DNA of 64,000 bases. It comes from Ferrimicrobium sp. GTDB lineage: Bacteria; Actinomycetota; Acidimicrobiia; Acidimicrobiales; Acidimicrobiaceae. The position numbers and the translations under genes are program-made. Positions 53,761 through 62,702 of this stretch are shown in pieces (position 1 is the first letter of the stretch; each line of letters begins with the position of its first letter). The stretch is taken from assembly GCF_027364955.1 (NCBI RefSeq), contig NZ_DAHXOI010000001.1, positions 310,001-374,000 on the forward strand. Direction: 5' to 3'. Below the pieces are notes generated by a model that was not told the origin of the DNA, did not search any database, and saw only the letters and a program-made list of their open reading frames with translations.

Positions 53761-55221
53761 TTAGAGGATGAGCGCTTCGCCACCTGTCGTCTCATCAGCT
53801 GGATTCTTAAAACGGGTCACAACAGTCGTCGCGATCAAGAAGGCCACGAACCCAAAGACGGAGGCAAGGCGGAAACTCATTGCCCAGCCGTGGGTCTCGG
53901 AGATCAACCCCACCACTGCTGGGCTGATTTGATGGTGGATGATAGCGCTATGGAGCGAACTCGCGCGGCGTCGGGCAGCCGAGACGGCGATGGTGACGAG
54001 TACCGCGAGCCCGATGGTACCCCCCACCTGTTGACCAACGTTCACCAGTGCTGATGCCATGCCAGCCTCGTTTGGATTGACACCATGGGTCGCAGTGGGG
54101 AAGATGGAGACGAAGGAGAGGCCCGAGCCAGCGGACATAATCAAGAGGGGTATCAGGATCTGTAGGTAGCTACTGTGCGGTCCGATGAATGAGAGGAGAA
54201 ACATCGCAATGGTGATGGCAAGACCACCAAGCATCATGAATATCTTGGGACCGACACGGTGGAGCGATCGAGCGGCTACTTGGGCAAAGAACACGATGCC
54301 AAGGGTCATCGGAAGAAAAGCAAAGCCGGTCTTCGTCGGTGAATATCCCATCACCTCTTGCATGTACTGGGTCAAGAAGAAGAAGATGCTGTACATGCCG
54401 GCCATCACAAACAGAATCATGCCAATGGCGCCGGCGCGGTCACGGCTCTTCAGGATGGCGAAGTTAATGATCGGCGCGGTGACATGGAGCTCGAAGAGGA
54501 CAAAGATGATTAGCAGTGCAACACCAACGAGCGCAGGTACCAGTGTCGAGGCGGTTGTCCAGGTGTGCGAGGATGCGTTGATAATGCCATAGACCAGGCT
54601 GGCAAGCCCTGCGGTACCGATGATCGCGCCACCGACATCGATGCGCGTTCGAACCTTCGTGCTCTCTTGGAGCACACGGGGGGCGGCAAAGGCGAGGAGG
54701 ATGGCGATTGGGGTGTTGACAAAGAAGACCCATCTCCATGAGACGTATTGGGTGAGCACGCCACCGAGCAGTAAACCAAGTGCGACACCCGCGACTGAGA
54801 CGGCCGAGTAGATCGCGAAGGCACGTCCTCGCTCCTTGGGCTCGACAAAGTTGGTGGAGATCAGGGCTAAGGCGGTTGGTGATGCGATTGCGGCTCCGAT
54901 TCCTTGGAGTGCACGGCCCGTCAGTAGCCAACTCGAGGTCGTGGCGAGCCCTCCAAAAAGGGACGCCCCAGCAAAGAGAAGCGTTCCAATCGTAAACATC
55001 TTGCGACGGCCAAAGATGTCACCGGAGCGACCTCCAAGGAGAAGGAGCCCACCAAAGACCAGGGTGTACGCGTTGACAACCCAGGCCAGTGATGATGGTG
55101 AAAAATGCAGAGCGGTATGGATTGAGGGAAGCGCGACGTTGACGATCGTGAGATCAAGTGTGATCATCAACTGAGCGCCTGCAACCACCGCGATGGCAAG
55201 GTTGGTGCTACGACGTGACAT
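53761..55221 (-). CDS. DHA2-type (14-helix) MFS multidrug exporter, 486 aa
   Basis: Fourteen hydrophobic segments, the loop motif GRRKMFTIGTLLFAG-like (G-D-I-F-G-R-R) after the second helix, LDLTIVNVALPSI in helix 1 and the motif-C helix GVALGLLLGGVLTQYVSWRW mark the EmrB/QacA branch: proton-driven export of drugs or toxic compounds. The ATG follows a GGGGTACC stretch. It is monocistronic; a TetR gene is not adjacent. AT-rich sequence at 55260-55315 likely holds its promoter. Confidence 0.88.
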   Translation of the reverse strand: MSRRSTNLAIAVVAGAQLMITLDLTIVNVALPSIHTALHFSPSSLAWVVNAYTLVFGGLLLLGGRSGDIFGRRKMFTIGTLLFAGASLFGGLATTSSWLLTGRALQGIGAAIASPTALALISTNFVEPKERGRAFAIYSAVSVAGVALGLLLGGVLTQYVSWRWVFFVNTPIAILLAFAAPRVLQESTKVRTRIDVGGAIIGTAGLASLVYGIINASSHTWTTASTLVPALVGVALLIIFVLFELHVTAPIINFAILKSRDRAGAIGMILFVMAGMYSIFFFLTQYMQEVMGYSPTKTGFAFLPMTLGIVFFAQVAARSLHRVGPKIFMMLGGLAITIAMFLLSFIGPHSSYLQILIPLLIMSAGSGLSFVSIFPTATHGVNPNEAGMASALVNVGQQVGGTIGLAVLVTIAVSAARRRASSLHSAIIHHQISPAVVGLISETHGWAMSFRLASVFGFVAFLIATTVVTRFKNPADETTGGEALIL

Positions 55222-55551
55222 GGTACCCCTTTTCAGATGGTAGATGGAACTCCTTGAGATAACAGGGAGGAATGAGCTTTATTCCTCGAAATAGTTTACA
55301 ATCATTAACAAATATTCCGGCTACACCCCTGTCGGGGAACGGTCGTCTCCGAAGCCATCGCCTGCGTTAGGGCAACTCCATCGCAACTAGTATCGTGTAT
55401 CGTCGAAGAACGATTATAAGGCAAGGTTGGGATCGTTCAGTGCATCCGCGTGACCGTGGTCGTTGCAGGGTAGTGGAGTGTGCCTGGTTTGCCAGAGGTT
55501 GGGACCCGGGTAGGGTCGATGGGCGTTGGGTGGAGGTAAGGAGGTGTGTTG
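55222..55551. other. Divergent control region between the exporter and arsB
   Basis: No gene is supported. The left half (about 55260-55315) is distinctly AT-rich, with TTTACAATCATTAACAAATATT, and is a good promoter candidate for either gene. The shared ars motif (listed separately) lies at 55391-55406. AAGGAGG at 55538-55544 is the arsB ribosome site. Confidence 0.55.
55391..55406 (+). promoter_or_regulatory. Candidate ArsR operator upstream of arsB
   Basis: TATCGTGTATCGTCGA occurs here and, with one mismatch (A for the second-last T), in the same orientation relative to the gene before the CoA-disulfide-reductase/arsR operon (58726-58741). It contains a direct repeat TATCGT-G-TATCGT. Binding by ArsR is inferred from the shared position only. 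Confidence 0.5.
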
Positions 55552-56865
55552 GTGACGTTGCACGGCGATATCTTGACGTTTTTGGCTGTCCTTCTCTTCC
55601 TCGTGACCCTGGTGCTGGTCATTTGGCAGCCGCGTGGACTGTCGATCGGGGTCTCAGCACTCGGCGGTGCCATTGTTGCGCTCGCCATCGGGGTTGATCA
55701 GCTCGCCAATGTGGTGACGGTCTGGGGGATCGTCTGGAACGCCACTATCACCTTTGTGGCAGTGATCATCATCTCGCTGATCCTTGACCGTATCGGGTTT
55801 TTTGAGTGGGCTGCGCTCCACGTGCTTGTTCTGGCCCGAGGCAGCGCCCTCCGCGCTTTTGTCTACTTGCTAATCCTTGGCGCTATTGTTGCCTCTGTCT
55901 TTGCCAACGATGGAGCGGCGCTCATCCTCACCCCGATCGTCTACCAGCAGACTCGTGTCCTTGGTTTCGATCGCCGCCGGGCGCTCCCCTTCGTGATGGC
56001 GGCGGGTTTTATCGCGGATACCACCAGTCTTCCTCTGGTGGTGTCGAACCTCGTCAACATCGTTACCGCGAATATTTTTCACATTGGCTTTCTTACCTAC
56101 GCGTCGAGAATGGCACCGATTGATGTCGTCTCTTTTTTGGCGAGTCTGGGCGTTTTACTGGTGTATTATCGTCGGTCGCTTCCACGTAGCTACGATCCAG
56201 CGTCACTCGAGACTCCAAAATCAGCTCTTCGCGATATCCAGTTGTTTCGACTGGGTTGGGCCGTGCTCGGCGCGCTGTTGGCGGGCTATCTACTCTCCGA
56301 GCCGTTTCACTTTCCAGTGTCGGTGCCAGCCTCCGTTGCTGCGCTCATCTTCTTGTTGGCGGCAAGCCAATCAAGTGCACTGTCGAGCCGAATGATCCTT
56401 CGCGAGGCACCGTGGAGGATTGTCGTCTTTTCGGTGGGCATGTACCTGGTGGTCTATGGTCTGTTCAATGCTGGCCTCACCGTGTACTTGTCGCGTGGAC
56501 TGGCCGACGCGAGTCATCATGGGGTACTGGCGACGGCGCTGGTTGGCGGGTTTGGCGCTGGCATCCTCTCGGCCATCATGAACAACATGCCGACGACGCT
56601 GATTGGGGCATTGAGTATCAAGGGCGCTCACTTGGCTGGCATCTCGCACAATATTGCCGTCTATGCGCTCGTCGTTGGGGCTGATATTGGACCAAAATTC
56701 ACCCCCATCGGGTCGCTAGCGACACTGCTTTGGCTTCACGTGCTCGACACAAAAGGTATCAAGATCACGTGGGGACAGTATTTCCGTCAAGGAATCGTAC
56801 TTGCTGCGCCAGTTCTCGCGATCACCTTGATCGCTCTGGCTGGCTGGGTGACACTGTTGCACTAA
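55552..56865 (+). CDS. arsB: ArsB-type arsenite/antimonite efflux permease, 437 aa
   Basis: About eleven to twelve hydrophobic segments and the signatures ANDGAALILTPIV (about 117-129), SLPLVVSNLVNIV and NNMPTTLIGAL, with IGPKFTPIGSLATLLW near the C-terminus, place it in ArsB of the IT superfamily: As(III)/H+ antiport. It is not the ACR3 type. GTG 55552 is chosen for its 7-base spacing to AAGGAGG; GTG 55546 is too close. It is convergent with arsR with 6 bases between the stops. No arsA or arsC is in the window. Confidence 0.92.
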   Translation: MTLHGDILTFLAVLLFLVTLVLVIWQPRGLSIGVSALGGAIVALAIGVDQLANVVTVWGIVWNATITFVAVIIISLILDRIGFFEWAALHVLVLARGSALRAFVYLLILGAIVASVFANDGAALILTPIVYQQTRVLGFDRRRALPFVMAAGFIADTTSLPLVVSNLVNIVTANIFHIGFLTYASRMAPIDVVSFLASLGVLLVYYRRSLPRSYDPASLETPKSALRDIQLFRLGWAVLGALLAGYLLSEPFHFPVSVPASVAALIFLLAASQSSALSSRMILREAPWRIVVFSVGMYLVVYGLFNAGLTVYLSRGLADASHHGVLATALVGGFGAGILSAIMNNMPTTLIGALSIKGAHLAGISHNIAVYALVVGADIGPKFTPIGSLATLLWLHVLDTKGIKITWGQYFRQGIVLAAPVLAITLIALAGWVTLLH

Positions 56866-56871
56866 GGGCGG

Positions 56872-57228
56872 CTAGAGCGTCTCAATGGCGCGCTTATACG
56901 CTGCGAGGACTCGCTGATTAATACAGTACGAGGTCCTTGGCCCCTCAATCTCTCCTTGGATAAGGTTGGCCTCGCGCAGAATGCGCAGGTGCTCAGAGAT
57001 GGTCGACTGCGCGAGGGGTAGCTCAGCGACGAGTTCTCCGGTCACACAGGTCTGGCGTTCCGTCAGGAGACGAAAGATTCTGATTCGGGTCGGATTCCCC
57101 AGGGCTTTGGTGATGTGGGCTAGTTCATCGTCATTGAGTGGGTCAACCTCATCCATCACTGGCTCGGGTATGGCGCACGCAACGCCATTGGTGGTGGGGG
57201 AGGTCTCGGTTGAGTTCGCTGGGTACAT
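56872..57228 (-). CDS. arsR: ArsR-family arsenic-responsive repressor, 118 aa
   Basis: The winged-helix core reads ALGNPTRIRIFRLLTERQTCVTGELVAELPLAQSTISEHLRILREANLI (given here by its conserved helices), followed by the wing GPRTSYCINQ. The common ELCVCDL metal site is missing; instead there is Cys18 before the domain, one Cys in helix 3 (QTCVTGEL) and one in the wing, resembling the alternative site of Corynebacterium-type ArsR. The ATG at 57228 is more likely than the longer frame start at 57261. It is encoded 40 bases after the flavoprotein gene and is probably in one operon with it. Confidence 0.88.
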   Translation of the reverse strand: MYPANSTETSPTTNGVACAIPEPVMDEVDPLNDDELAHITKALGNPTRIRIFRLLTERQTCVTGELVAELPLAQSTISEHLRILREANLIQGEIEGPRTSYCINQRVLAAYKRAIETL

Positions 57229-57268
57229 AGACGCTGATTCTAGTTCCGCCCTCCTCGCCATCGCTGTA

Positions 57269-58672
57269 TTAGCTCCCTGTCACTGCCTGTTGGAGCCACT
57301 GAGCGGCGGTGACTTGGAGGGCATCCCATGGCGTGCCAAGCGGCGGCGTGTAGGCGAGATCGAGATGCAGGAGATCTTCAACGCGTGCAGGTTGGGCCAG
57401 CACGGCGGCTGCAGTGTCGATGCGTTTGTGGGCACCGGACGAGATTGGGCCGAGCATAGCGACTCCGAGGAGACGGTGGGTGGAGGCGTCGGCACTCAAA
57501 CGGATGGTGAGTGTCTCAGCGCCGGGATAGTAGCGTTTATGGTCATCTGTTTGCGTGGTGATCGACAGCGGTGTGAAGCCAGCGCTCACCGCCTCGTCAT
57601 CGGTCAGGCCTGTCCGAGCGATCACCTGGTCGAAGACCTTTACGACTTGGGTCCCGACTACCCCTTGAAACTCCTCTGCTTCGTGCCCCACTGCGGCTGC
57701 ACCTGCGACCCTGCCTTGTTTGTGGGCGGTGGTTCCAAGCGGAAGGTAGGTTTCACCGAGCAGCTGATGGTGGGTGATCACGCAGTCGCCAGCTGCGTAG
57801 ACGTCGGCGACTCCGGTCTCCATGCGTCGGTTGACCCAGACGGCACCACCAGGACCGATTTTGGCTCCAGCCGTGCGCGCGAGTGCAACGGCTGGTCGTA
57901 CACCCGCTACGACGATCGCGATGTCGCCGCCCACCTGAGCGGCTCCTGATGATGGAGACGAGGTCGACAGTGCGACGCGATCCTCATCCGCAGCGATGGC
58001 GGTCACCACCGTGTTGGTCGCGAGTCGGACACCGTGGCTGGTCAGCACCATCTCAAGCTGACGAGCAAGGTCCGGGCTCACGGTGGGCAGTACATGATCT
58101 TTGGCCTCATATTGGTTGACCGTGATGCCACGAGTGGTGAGCGCCTCGGCCAACTCAAGGCCGATGTACCCGGCACCGATGACCAGCGCTTGCCGCACCT
58201 GACCTTTGTCGAGCGCCTTCATGATCGCTCGGGCATCGGTCATCGTATGAACGAGGAAGACACGATCTCCCTCAAGTGCTTCGACCAGCCCCTCGATCGG
58301 TGGTTTGATCGCCTGTGCGCCGGTGGCGATGATCAAACGATCCCAGTTGAGTGTTACCGAACGTCCATCCTGTTGCTGACAGTGCAGTTCGTGTTGCGCA
58401 GGATCAACCTCGAGGGCGTGGGTGTTGGTTCGTAAGTCGATCCCTTGATCCAGGAGTTCACGGTAGGAACGATGGGCGAGGTTTGACCAGTCCTGCACCT
58501 CGCCTGATAGATAATACGGGATGCCGCAGACGGAGAAGTTCGGGTACCCATCGTCGAGCACTACCGTCACCTCGCAGCTCGGCTCTAACTCACGAGCACG
58601 TAGCGCCGCAGCGATGCCGGCGTCACTACCTCCAACGATCACGAGTCGCAACACTTCCTCCTCCCAACTCAC
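57269..58672 (-). CDS. CoA-disulfide-reductase-like FAD/NAD(P) oxidoreductase, 467 aa
   Basis: Two Rossmann motifs are visible: FAD-binding VIVGGSDAGIAAALRA (about 11-26) and NAD-binding VIGAGYIGLELAEALTTRG (about 163-181). The catalytic Cys is in FSVCGIPYYLSG (about Cys49), the single-cysteine signature of CoA-disulfide reductases and NADH oxidases. A C-terminal dimer domain follows. The link with arsR suggests a redox job in thiol or arsenic stress, which is inference. The start Met-Ser-Trp at 58672 has GTGTGAGTTGGGAGG before it. It is on the minus strand upstream of arsR. Confidence 0.87.
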   Translation of the reverse strand: MSWEEEVLRLVIVGGSDAGIAAALRARELEPSCEVTVVLDDGYPNFSVCGIPYYLSGEVQDWSNLAHRSYRELLDQGIDLRTNTHALEVDPAQHELHCQQQDGRSVTLNWDRLIIATGAQAIKPPIEGLVEALEGDRVFLVHTMTDARAIMKALDKGQVRQALVIGAGYIGLELAEALTTRGITVNQYEAKDHVLPTVSPDLARQLEMVLTSHGVRLATNTVVTAIAADEDRVALSTSSPSSGAAQVGGDIAIVVAGVRPAVALARTAGAKIGPGGAVWVNRRMETGVADVYAAGDCVITHHQLLGETYLPLGTTAHKQGRVAGAAAVGHEAEEFQGVVGTQVVKVFDQVIARTGLTDDEAVSAGFTPLSITTQTDDHKRYYPGAETLTIRLSADASTHRLLGVAMLGPISSGAHKRIDTAAAVLAQPARVEDLLHLDLAYTPPLGTPWDALQVTAAQWLQQAVTGS

Positions 58673-58725
58673 ACAGAGACGTTCGTGACGCTACCTCGCA
58701 AGTCTGGTGAGGAGCAGAACGGTTA

Positions 58726-58741
58726 TCGTCGATACACGATA
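58726..58741 (-). promoter_or_regulatory. Candidate ArsR operator before the flavoprotein-arsR operon
   Basis: On the minus strand this reads TATCGTGTATCGACGA, 15 of 16 bases equal to the site upstream of arsB at 55391-55406 and in the same orientation toward its gene. It lies 54 bases before the flavoprotein start. The Mx20 gene start to the right is 122 bases away, so that gene could also be affected. Confidence 0.5.
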
Positions 58742-58862
58742 GATAGTAGCACGTCGCGTGGGATGCCTCAGGCAGTTTTGCAGGCGAATTGTTCCGAGGG
58801 CTGATTCTTGCTTGATGGCGGTCGGTAGGCTGTTCGCAGGCGTGGCTGAAAGGGCAAAACAG

Positions 58863-60050
58863 ATGGCGACAACAATTGATGTAAAGGGACTGTTGGCGGA
58901 GGCGAAGGCGATGGATCCCAAGGTCATCGAGGTGCGTCGCGCGATCCACGCCCATCCTGAGCTTGGACTAGATCTCCCGATCACGCAGTCGCTCATACTC
59001 GGCGAACTAGCGCGCATGGGGGTTTCGGCGACCCCAGGGAAAGCGATCTCTTCGGTGGTGGGGCGCATCGATGGCGCGCTAGAGGGTCCTACGACCCTCT
59101 TGAGAGCAGATATGGATGCACTGGCTCTCGTTGAGGAGACTGGCCTGCCCTTCGCCTCGACGATCCCAGGTTTGATGCATGCCTGCGGTCATGATGCGCA
59201 TGTGGCGATGCTCCTCGGCGCAGCGCAACTGTTAATGGATCATCGTGATGCGTTACATGGTTCCGTCATCTTGGCCTTTCAGCCTGGAGAGGAAGGTGCA
59301 GGGGGTGCACGGCGGATGATCGAGGAGGGACTGGTTGATCCTGCTCCGGATCGAAGCTATGCCCAACACGTGATCACTAACCTCCCAAGTGGGCTCATCG
59401 CTACCCGAGGGGGGCCGATGATGGCCTCCGCTGATGAATTCCTCATCACGATCACTGGCCGAGGGGGACATGCCTCTGCTCCTCACGAGGCGCTTGACCC
59501 GATTCCGGTCGCTGCCGAGCTGGTCGTGGCACTCCAGGTCGCGCTCACAAGACGGGTCAACGTTTTTGATCCAGCGGTGTTGACGGTAGGGCAGATCGCT
59601 GCGGGGACCACCTTCAACATCATCCCAGAGCTGGCAACCATTCGTGGCACCTTTCGGACGCTCTCGGAAGAGACACGCCGTGTGGTTGAAGCTTTGGTGG
59701 CCCGAGTAGCCCACGGAATCGCAGATGCCCATGAGGTTGACGTCGCGGTCAGCTTCCCGATGGAGAGCTATCCAGTGACCATCAATGACGTTGCCGGAGC
59801 AGAGCGTGCCCTTGAACTCGCACGATTGCTGGTGGGAACTTCGGATGTCCTTGCGATGGAGACCCCGGTGATGGGGGCCGAGGACTTCTCTTACCTCTTG
59901 CAGGTCTCGCCAGGAGCGATGATCTTCCTTGGTGTTGCTCCCCCCGGAAGCGCACAGCCCGCCCCGAACCATTCGAACAGGATGCTCGTTGACGAAGCCG
60001 CTCTTCATCGAGGAGTGGCGCTGCACGCACTGCTGGCGCTCGCCGAGTGA
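58863..60050 (+). CDS. M20 amidohydrolase (hippurate/IAA-amino-acid hydrolase type), 395 aa
   Basis: The family motifs are IHAHPELG (about 32-39), LLRADMDALALVEETGL (metal Asp nearby), HACGHDAHVAMLLG (Cys and His ligands), FQPGEEGAGGARRMI and GRGGHASAPH in the lid domain; the final His ligand is near NHSN. Such enzymes release an amino acid from N-acyl substrates such as hippurate, indole-acetyl or acyl amino acids. If hippurate were the substrate, benzoate would arise for the box pathway, but this is only a suggestion. ATG 58863 has AAAGGG upstream; an earlier start at 58815 is possible. Confidence 0.87.
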   Translation: MATTIDVKGLLAEAKAMDPKVIEVRRAIHAHPELGLDLPITQSLILGELARMGVSATPGKAISSVVGRIDGALEGPTTLLRADMDALALVEETGLPFASTIPGLMHACGHDAHVAMLLGAAQLLMDHRDALHGSVILAFQPGEEGAGGARRMIEEGLVDPAPDRSYAQHVITNLPSGLIATRGGPMMASADEFLITITGRGGHASAPHEALDPIPVAAELVVALQVALTRRVNVFDPAVLTVGQIAAGTTFNIIPELATIRGTFRTLSEETRRVVEALVARVAHGIADAHEVDVAVSFPMESYPVTINDVAGAERALELARLLVGTSDVLAMETPVMGAEDFSYLLQVSPGAMIFLGVAPPGSAQPAPNHSNRMLVDEAALHRGVALHALLALAE

Positions 60051-60308
60051 GGTGAGCGCGCTGACAGCTGCTGAGAACAGGAGCTGCATGGATCGCGTCA
60101 AGGTCTCTGGTTCGCTTCGTTTGGTCATGGATCGCGCTTGCTGCAAGGATTCTCCAATGCGCTCGATCGGGGCCGGTTTGCTCATCGGAGGAGAACCGTG
60201 ACGCCACTCCGACTGAGCGTTGCTACCGGGGTGATGGCGCCGGATGAGCCATCGGCAATCCGGAGCCGATGACGGCCGAAGGCTGATACGGACGTATCAT
60301 TGTGGACT

Positions 60309-61145
60309 CTAGGCCTTCTTGCCAGCAGGGCCAGCGGCGACGATCTCTCGAATGATCTCGGGTTCAGGACCGAAGGCACCGAAGGCCTCGAGAATCCAGG
60401 TCACTCCGACCTGTGCGAGGAGTGTCGCGTCACGCACGGGATCAGCGGCGCGGGACATCGCATAGCGGATGACAAGATCATACCTTGAGTCCGTTTGAGA
60501 AAGGTGATCATTGATGGCGACGAGGTCGCTCTGGCCGGGGATGGGGGGAGGTTCTGGCCCAGCAAAGATCGGGAAGAAGCCTTGGTACCGTTTCGCTCTC
60601 TGTAGCGGGGGTTGATTCGGCCAGCGACCTGCAACCCATATGGGAACTGGGTGTTGGAGCGGGCGTGGCAAGAAGGGGGGTGAGTGTACCTGATACTCGT
60701 TACCAACAAAGTCCACCGGTTCTCCAGAGGCGAAGAGCCCGAGGAGTTCAAGGGCTTCATCGAGCTGGGTCGCACGCCCACGCGGATCGATGCGCTCCCC
60801 AAATGCGCTGAACTCGTGCCATCCATCATCGCCGAGCCCTACGCCGACAATGAGTCGACCTGATGAAAGGTGGTCGAGTGTTGCTATCTGACGAGCAAGC
60901 ACCCATGGTCGTCGGCGTGCCAGTGGTGTGACCATGGCTCCGATGCGCAGCCGCTCCGTTGCGCTGGCGATCGCTGCCATCGTGATCCAGGCGTCCGCTA
61001 CCCCAAAACCTGGTTCGCTGAGCATGTGATCCCAGAGGAAGATGCCATCCCAACCAGCTCGCTCTGCACTGGTAGCCAGTTCGACGACCACGCGAGGGTC
61101 GGCAAACTCGTGAAATGGCGGTAGAAAGATTCCGAATTGCACCAT
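60309..61145 (-). CDS. LLM-class flavin (probably F420-dependent) oxidoreductase, 278 aa
   Basis: The luciferase-like monooxygenase barrel is recognised by QFGIFLPPFHEFADP at the start, AGWDGIFLWDHM (about 30-41), LARQIATLDHLSSGRLIVGVGLG (about 82-105) and PIWVAGRWPNQPP. The subgroup with AATLDHLSGGR-like motifs in Actinobacteria usually uses F420; the substrate is unknown. The ATG has AGGAAAC upstream. It is a single gene. Confidence 0.86.
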   Translation of the reverse strand: MVQFGIFLPPFHEFADPRVVVELATSAERAGWDGIFLWDHMLSEPGFGVADAWITMAAIASATERLRIGAMVTPLARRRPWVLARQIATLDHLSSGRLIVGVGLGDDGWHEFSAFGERIDPRGRATQLDEALELLGLFASGEPVDFVGNEYQVHSPPFLPRPLQHPVPIWVAGRWPNQPPLQRAKRYQGFFPIFAGPEPPPIPGQSDLVAINDHLSQTDSRYDLVIRYAMSRAADPVRDATLLAQVGVTWILEAFGAFGPEPEIIREIVAAGPAGKKA

Positions 61146-61309
61146 GTTCCTTTCTTGACAGGCAGTGACTTTTACGACGGGACGAGTGTCTCTCGTTGCA
61201 TGCCGTCCTTATGGACTATCGTAGGGTGGCGAGGTGGCGCTTCCCGTTGGGGTCCACATGCGGCGCAACAGTGGTTGGTAGTCATGCCCAATGGGAGAGT
61301 TCCTCGTAC

Positions 61310-62095
61310 TTAGGGTAGCGCTGTTGCGCTCGTGATGGAGAGCGGTGATCGATAGAGACAGGTATCACAGTTGGTGCGAACGTCTCCTCCGATCGCCTCT
61401 TGGACTCGTAGCCATAGCGCATCGATGACGAGCGGATGGGGACCAAGTTCTTCGCTGATGGCAACCGTCATGTGGTGGGTCGTTGCCCAGTCCAGCGCCT
61501 GGCTCGCGATGCGGTCCAGGAGAACGCCATGAAAGAGAAAATAGGGCGCAACGACGACGGATTGGGCACCGAGTAGGGCCAAGGTCTCGAGTCCTGTGGT
61601 GACATCAGGCGGAGTCAAAGAGACAAAGGCGGTGTGTGTTTTCGGGTATCCTCGACTCTCGCTCACGAGTCGGGTGATTGCGTGGAGTTCGGCGTTGGCG
61701 CTCGGGTCGCTAGCGCCACGCCCAACGACAAGAATGGCCTCTGTAGCCTCATCAACCCCATCGATACATTGATTGAGACGGGTGATCAGCTCGGCTGTTG
61801 TGCCAAGATCTGAGGCCAAGTGGACCACGAGTTGGGGCCACTGGCGGCGGGCATAGTTGGTGAGTTCGGCGGCATCGTCTTTTAAGTGACCCGCTGGCAG
61901 GAGCACAACGGGTGCGATGATGAGCTCATCGATCCCCTTGGCGGCGATCTCGTCGACGGCTTCGAACATCGTAGGTTGGGCGAGCTCGATGAATCCCCCT
62001 GTCACCGGCCCGTCAAAGCGTTGCGCAGCCAGCGCGACAAGTTCGTGGAACTGTGCTTGCCCTTTCGCTGATTTGGTGCCATGTCCCATCAACAT
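61310..62095 (-). CDS. cbiX: Sirohydrochlorin cobaltochelatase, CbiX type, 261 aa
   Basis: Two tandem chelatase halves: the first opens MLMGHGTKS with the metal-binding His5 and the second has FLFHGVLLDRI with another His, and each carries a G-x-x-E/D region. It inserts cobalt into sirohydrochlorin in the early-cobalt corrin pathway. ATG 62095 is chosen because AGAGGA lies just upstream; TTG 62113, overlapping cbiC, is possible. The extra C-terminal ~25 residues contain Cys-x2-Cys (DTCLY region) and could bind a cluster. It is the last gene of the operon here. Confidence 0.88.
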   Translation of the reverse strand: MLMGHGTKSAKGQAQFHELVALAAQRFDGPVTGGFIELAQPTMFEAVDEIAAKGIDELIIAPVVLLPAGHLKDDAAELTNYARRQWPQLVVHLASDLGTTAELITRLNQCIDGVDEATEAILVVGRGASDPSANAELHAITRLVSESRGYPKTHTAFVSLTPPDVTTGLETLALLGAQSVVVAPYFLFHGVLLDRIASQALDWATTHHMTVAISEELGPHPLVIDALWLRVQEAIGGDVRTNCDTCLYRSPLSITSATALP

Positions 62096-62102
62096 CAGTC
62101 CT

Positions 62103-62702
62103 CTAGTGGTCAAGTCGGTACTCTCCTTGCGATAGTAGGGCCAGTGCATTGAGGGTTGCGGCCGCCATCGGCGACCCTCCACGGCGCGAGGTATTGGTGA
62201 GGTGGGTGATCCCGGAACGGATGAGATCCTGCTTGGATTCGACCGCATCGACGAATCCGACCGGCATGCCGATGACGACGAGTGGCACGGTCTCGCTGGC
62301 GTGTTCGAGGACCGCTCTCAGCGCCGTGGGCGCGGAGCCAACAGCGACGATCGGCGTCTGTTCGGTCATCGCAGCCAAAAGTGCCGCCATCCCACTGTGC
62401 GATCGAGTCTCATTGGTGCTCCTTAGTTGTTGAGCGGCCTGGATCGCGATCGAGGGGTTGAGCTTGGCAACCCCAGCCGCTAACATGGCGACGTCGACGA
62501 CGATTGGGACGTGGTGGTTGAGCCCCCAGATCGCTCGCTCGATCGCCTCATCGTTGATGACGAGTTCGTGGATGATCTCGGTATCGCCGGTCGCATGAAT
62601 GATACGGGCAGCGATCTCAGCACCTTGGCGACTGAGATGGGAGAAGTCGACTTCACGTTGGATTCTGGTGAAGCTCTCCAGTTCGATACTCGAGACGGTC
62701 AT
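62103..62702 (-). CDS. cbiC: Cobalt-precorrin-8 methylmutase CbiC, 199 aa
   Basis: It moves the C11 methyl to C12 to give hydrogenobyrinate/cobyrinate. The active-site His is in RIIHATGD (about 36-43), and the later IVAVGSAPTALRAVLE, GMPVGFVDAVESKQ and SRRGGSPMAAATLNAL are canonical. The ATG overlaps the ferredoxin stop (ATGA, 62699-62702); the frame before it is noise. Confidence 0.93.
   Translation of the reverse strand: MTVSSIELESFTRIQREVDFSHLSRQGAEIAARIIHATGDTEIIHELVINDEAIERAIWGLNHHVPIVVDVAMLAAGVAKLNPSIAIQAAQQLRSTNETRSHSGMAALLAAMTEQTPIVAVGSAPTALRAVLEHASETVPLVVIGMPVGFVDAVESKQDLIRSGITHLTNTSRRGGSPMAAATLNALALLSQGEYRLDH

Noticed and set aside
53506-54054. Plus-strand 182-residue frame
   Set aside because: More than half is antisense to the 14-helix exporter and the rest has no ribosome site or family signal.
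56966-57949. Plus-strand 327-residue frame
   Set aside because: It is antisense to arsR and the flavoprotein gene, which both have full family motifs; no ribosome site.
59253-60185. Minus-strand 310-residue frame
   Set aside because: Antisense to the M20 gene; composition is not protein-like.
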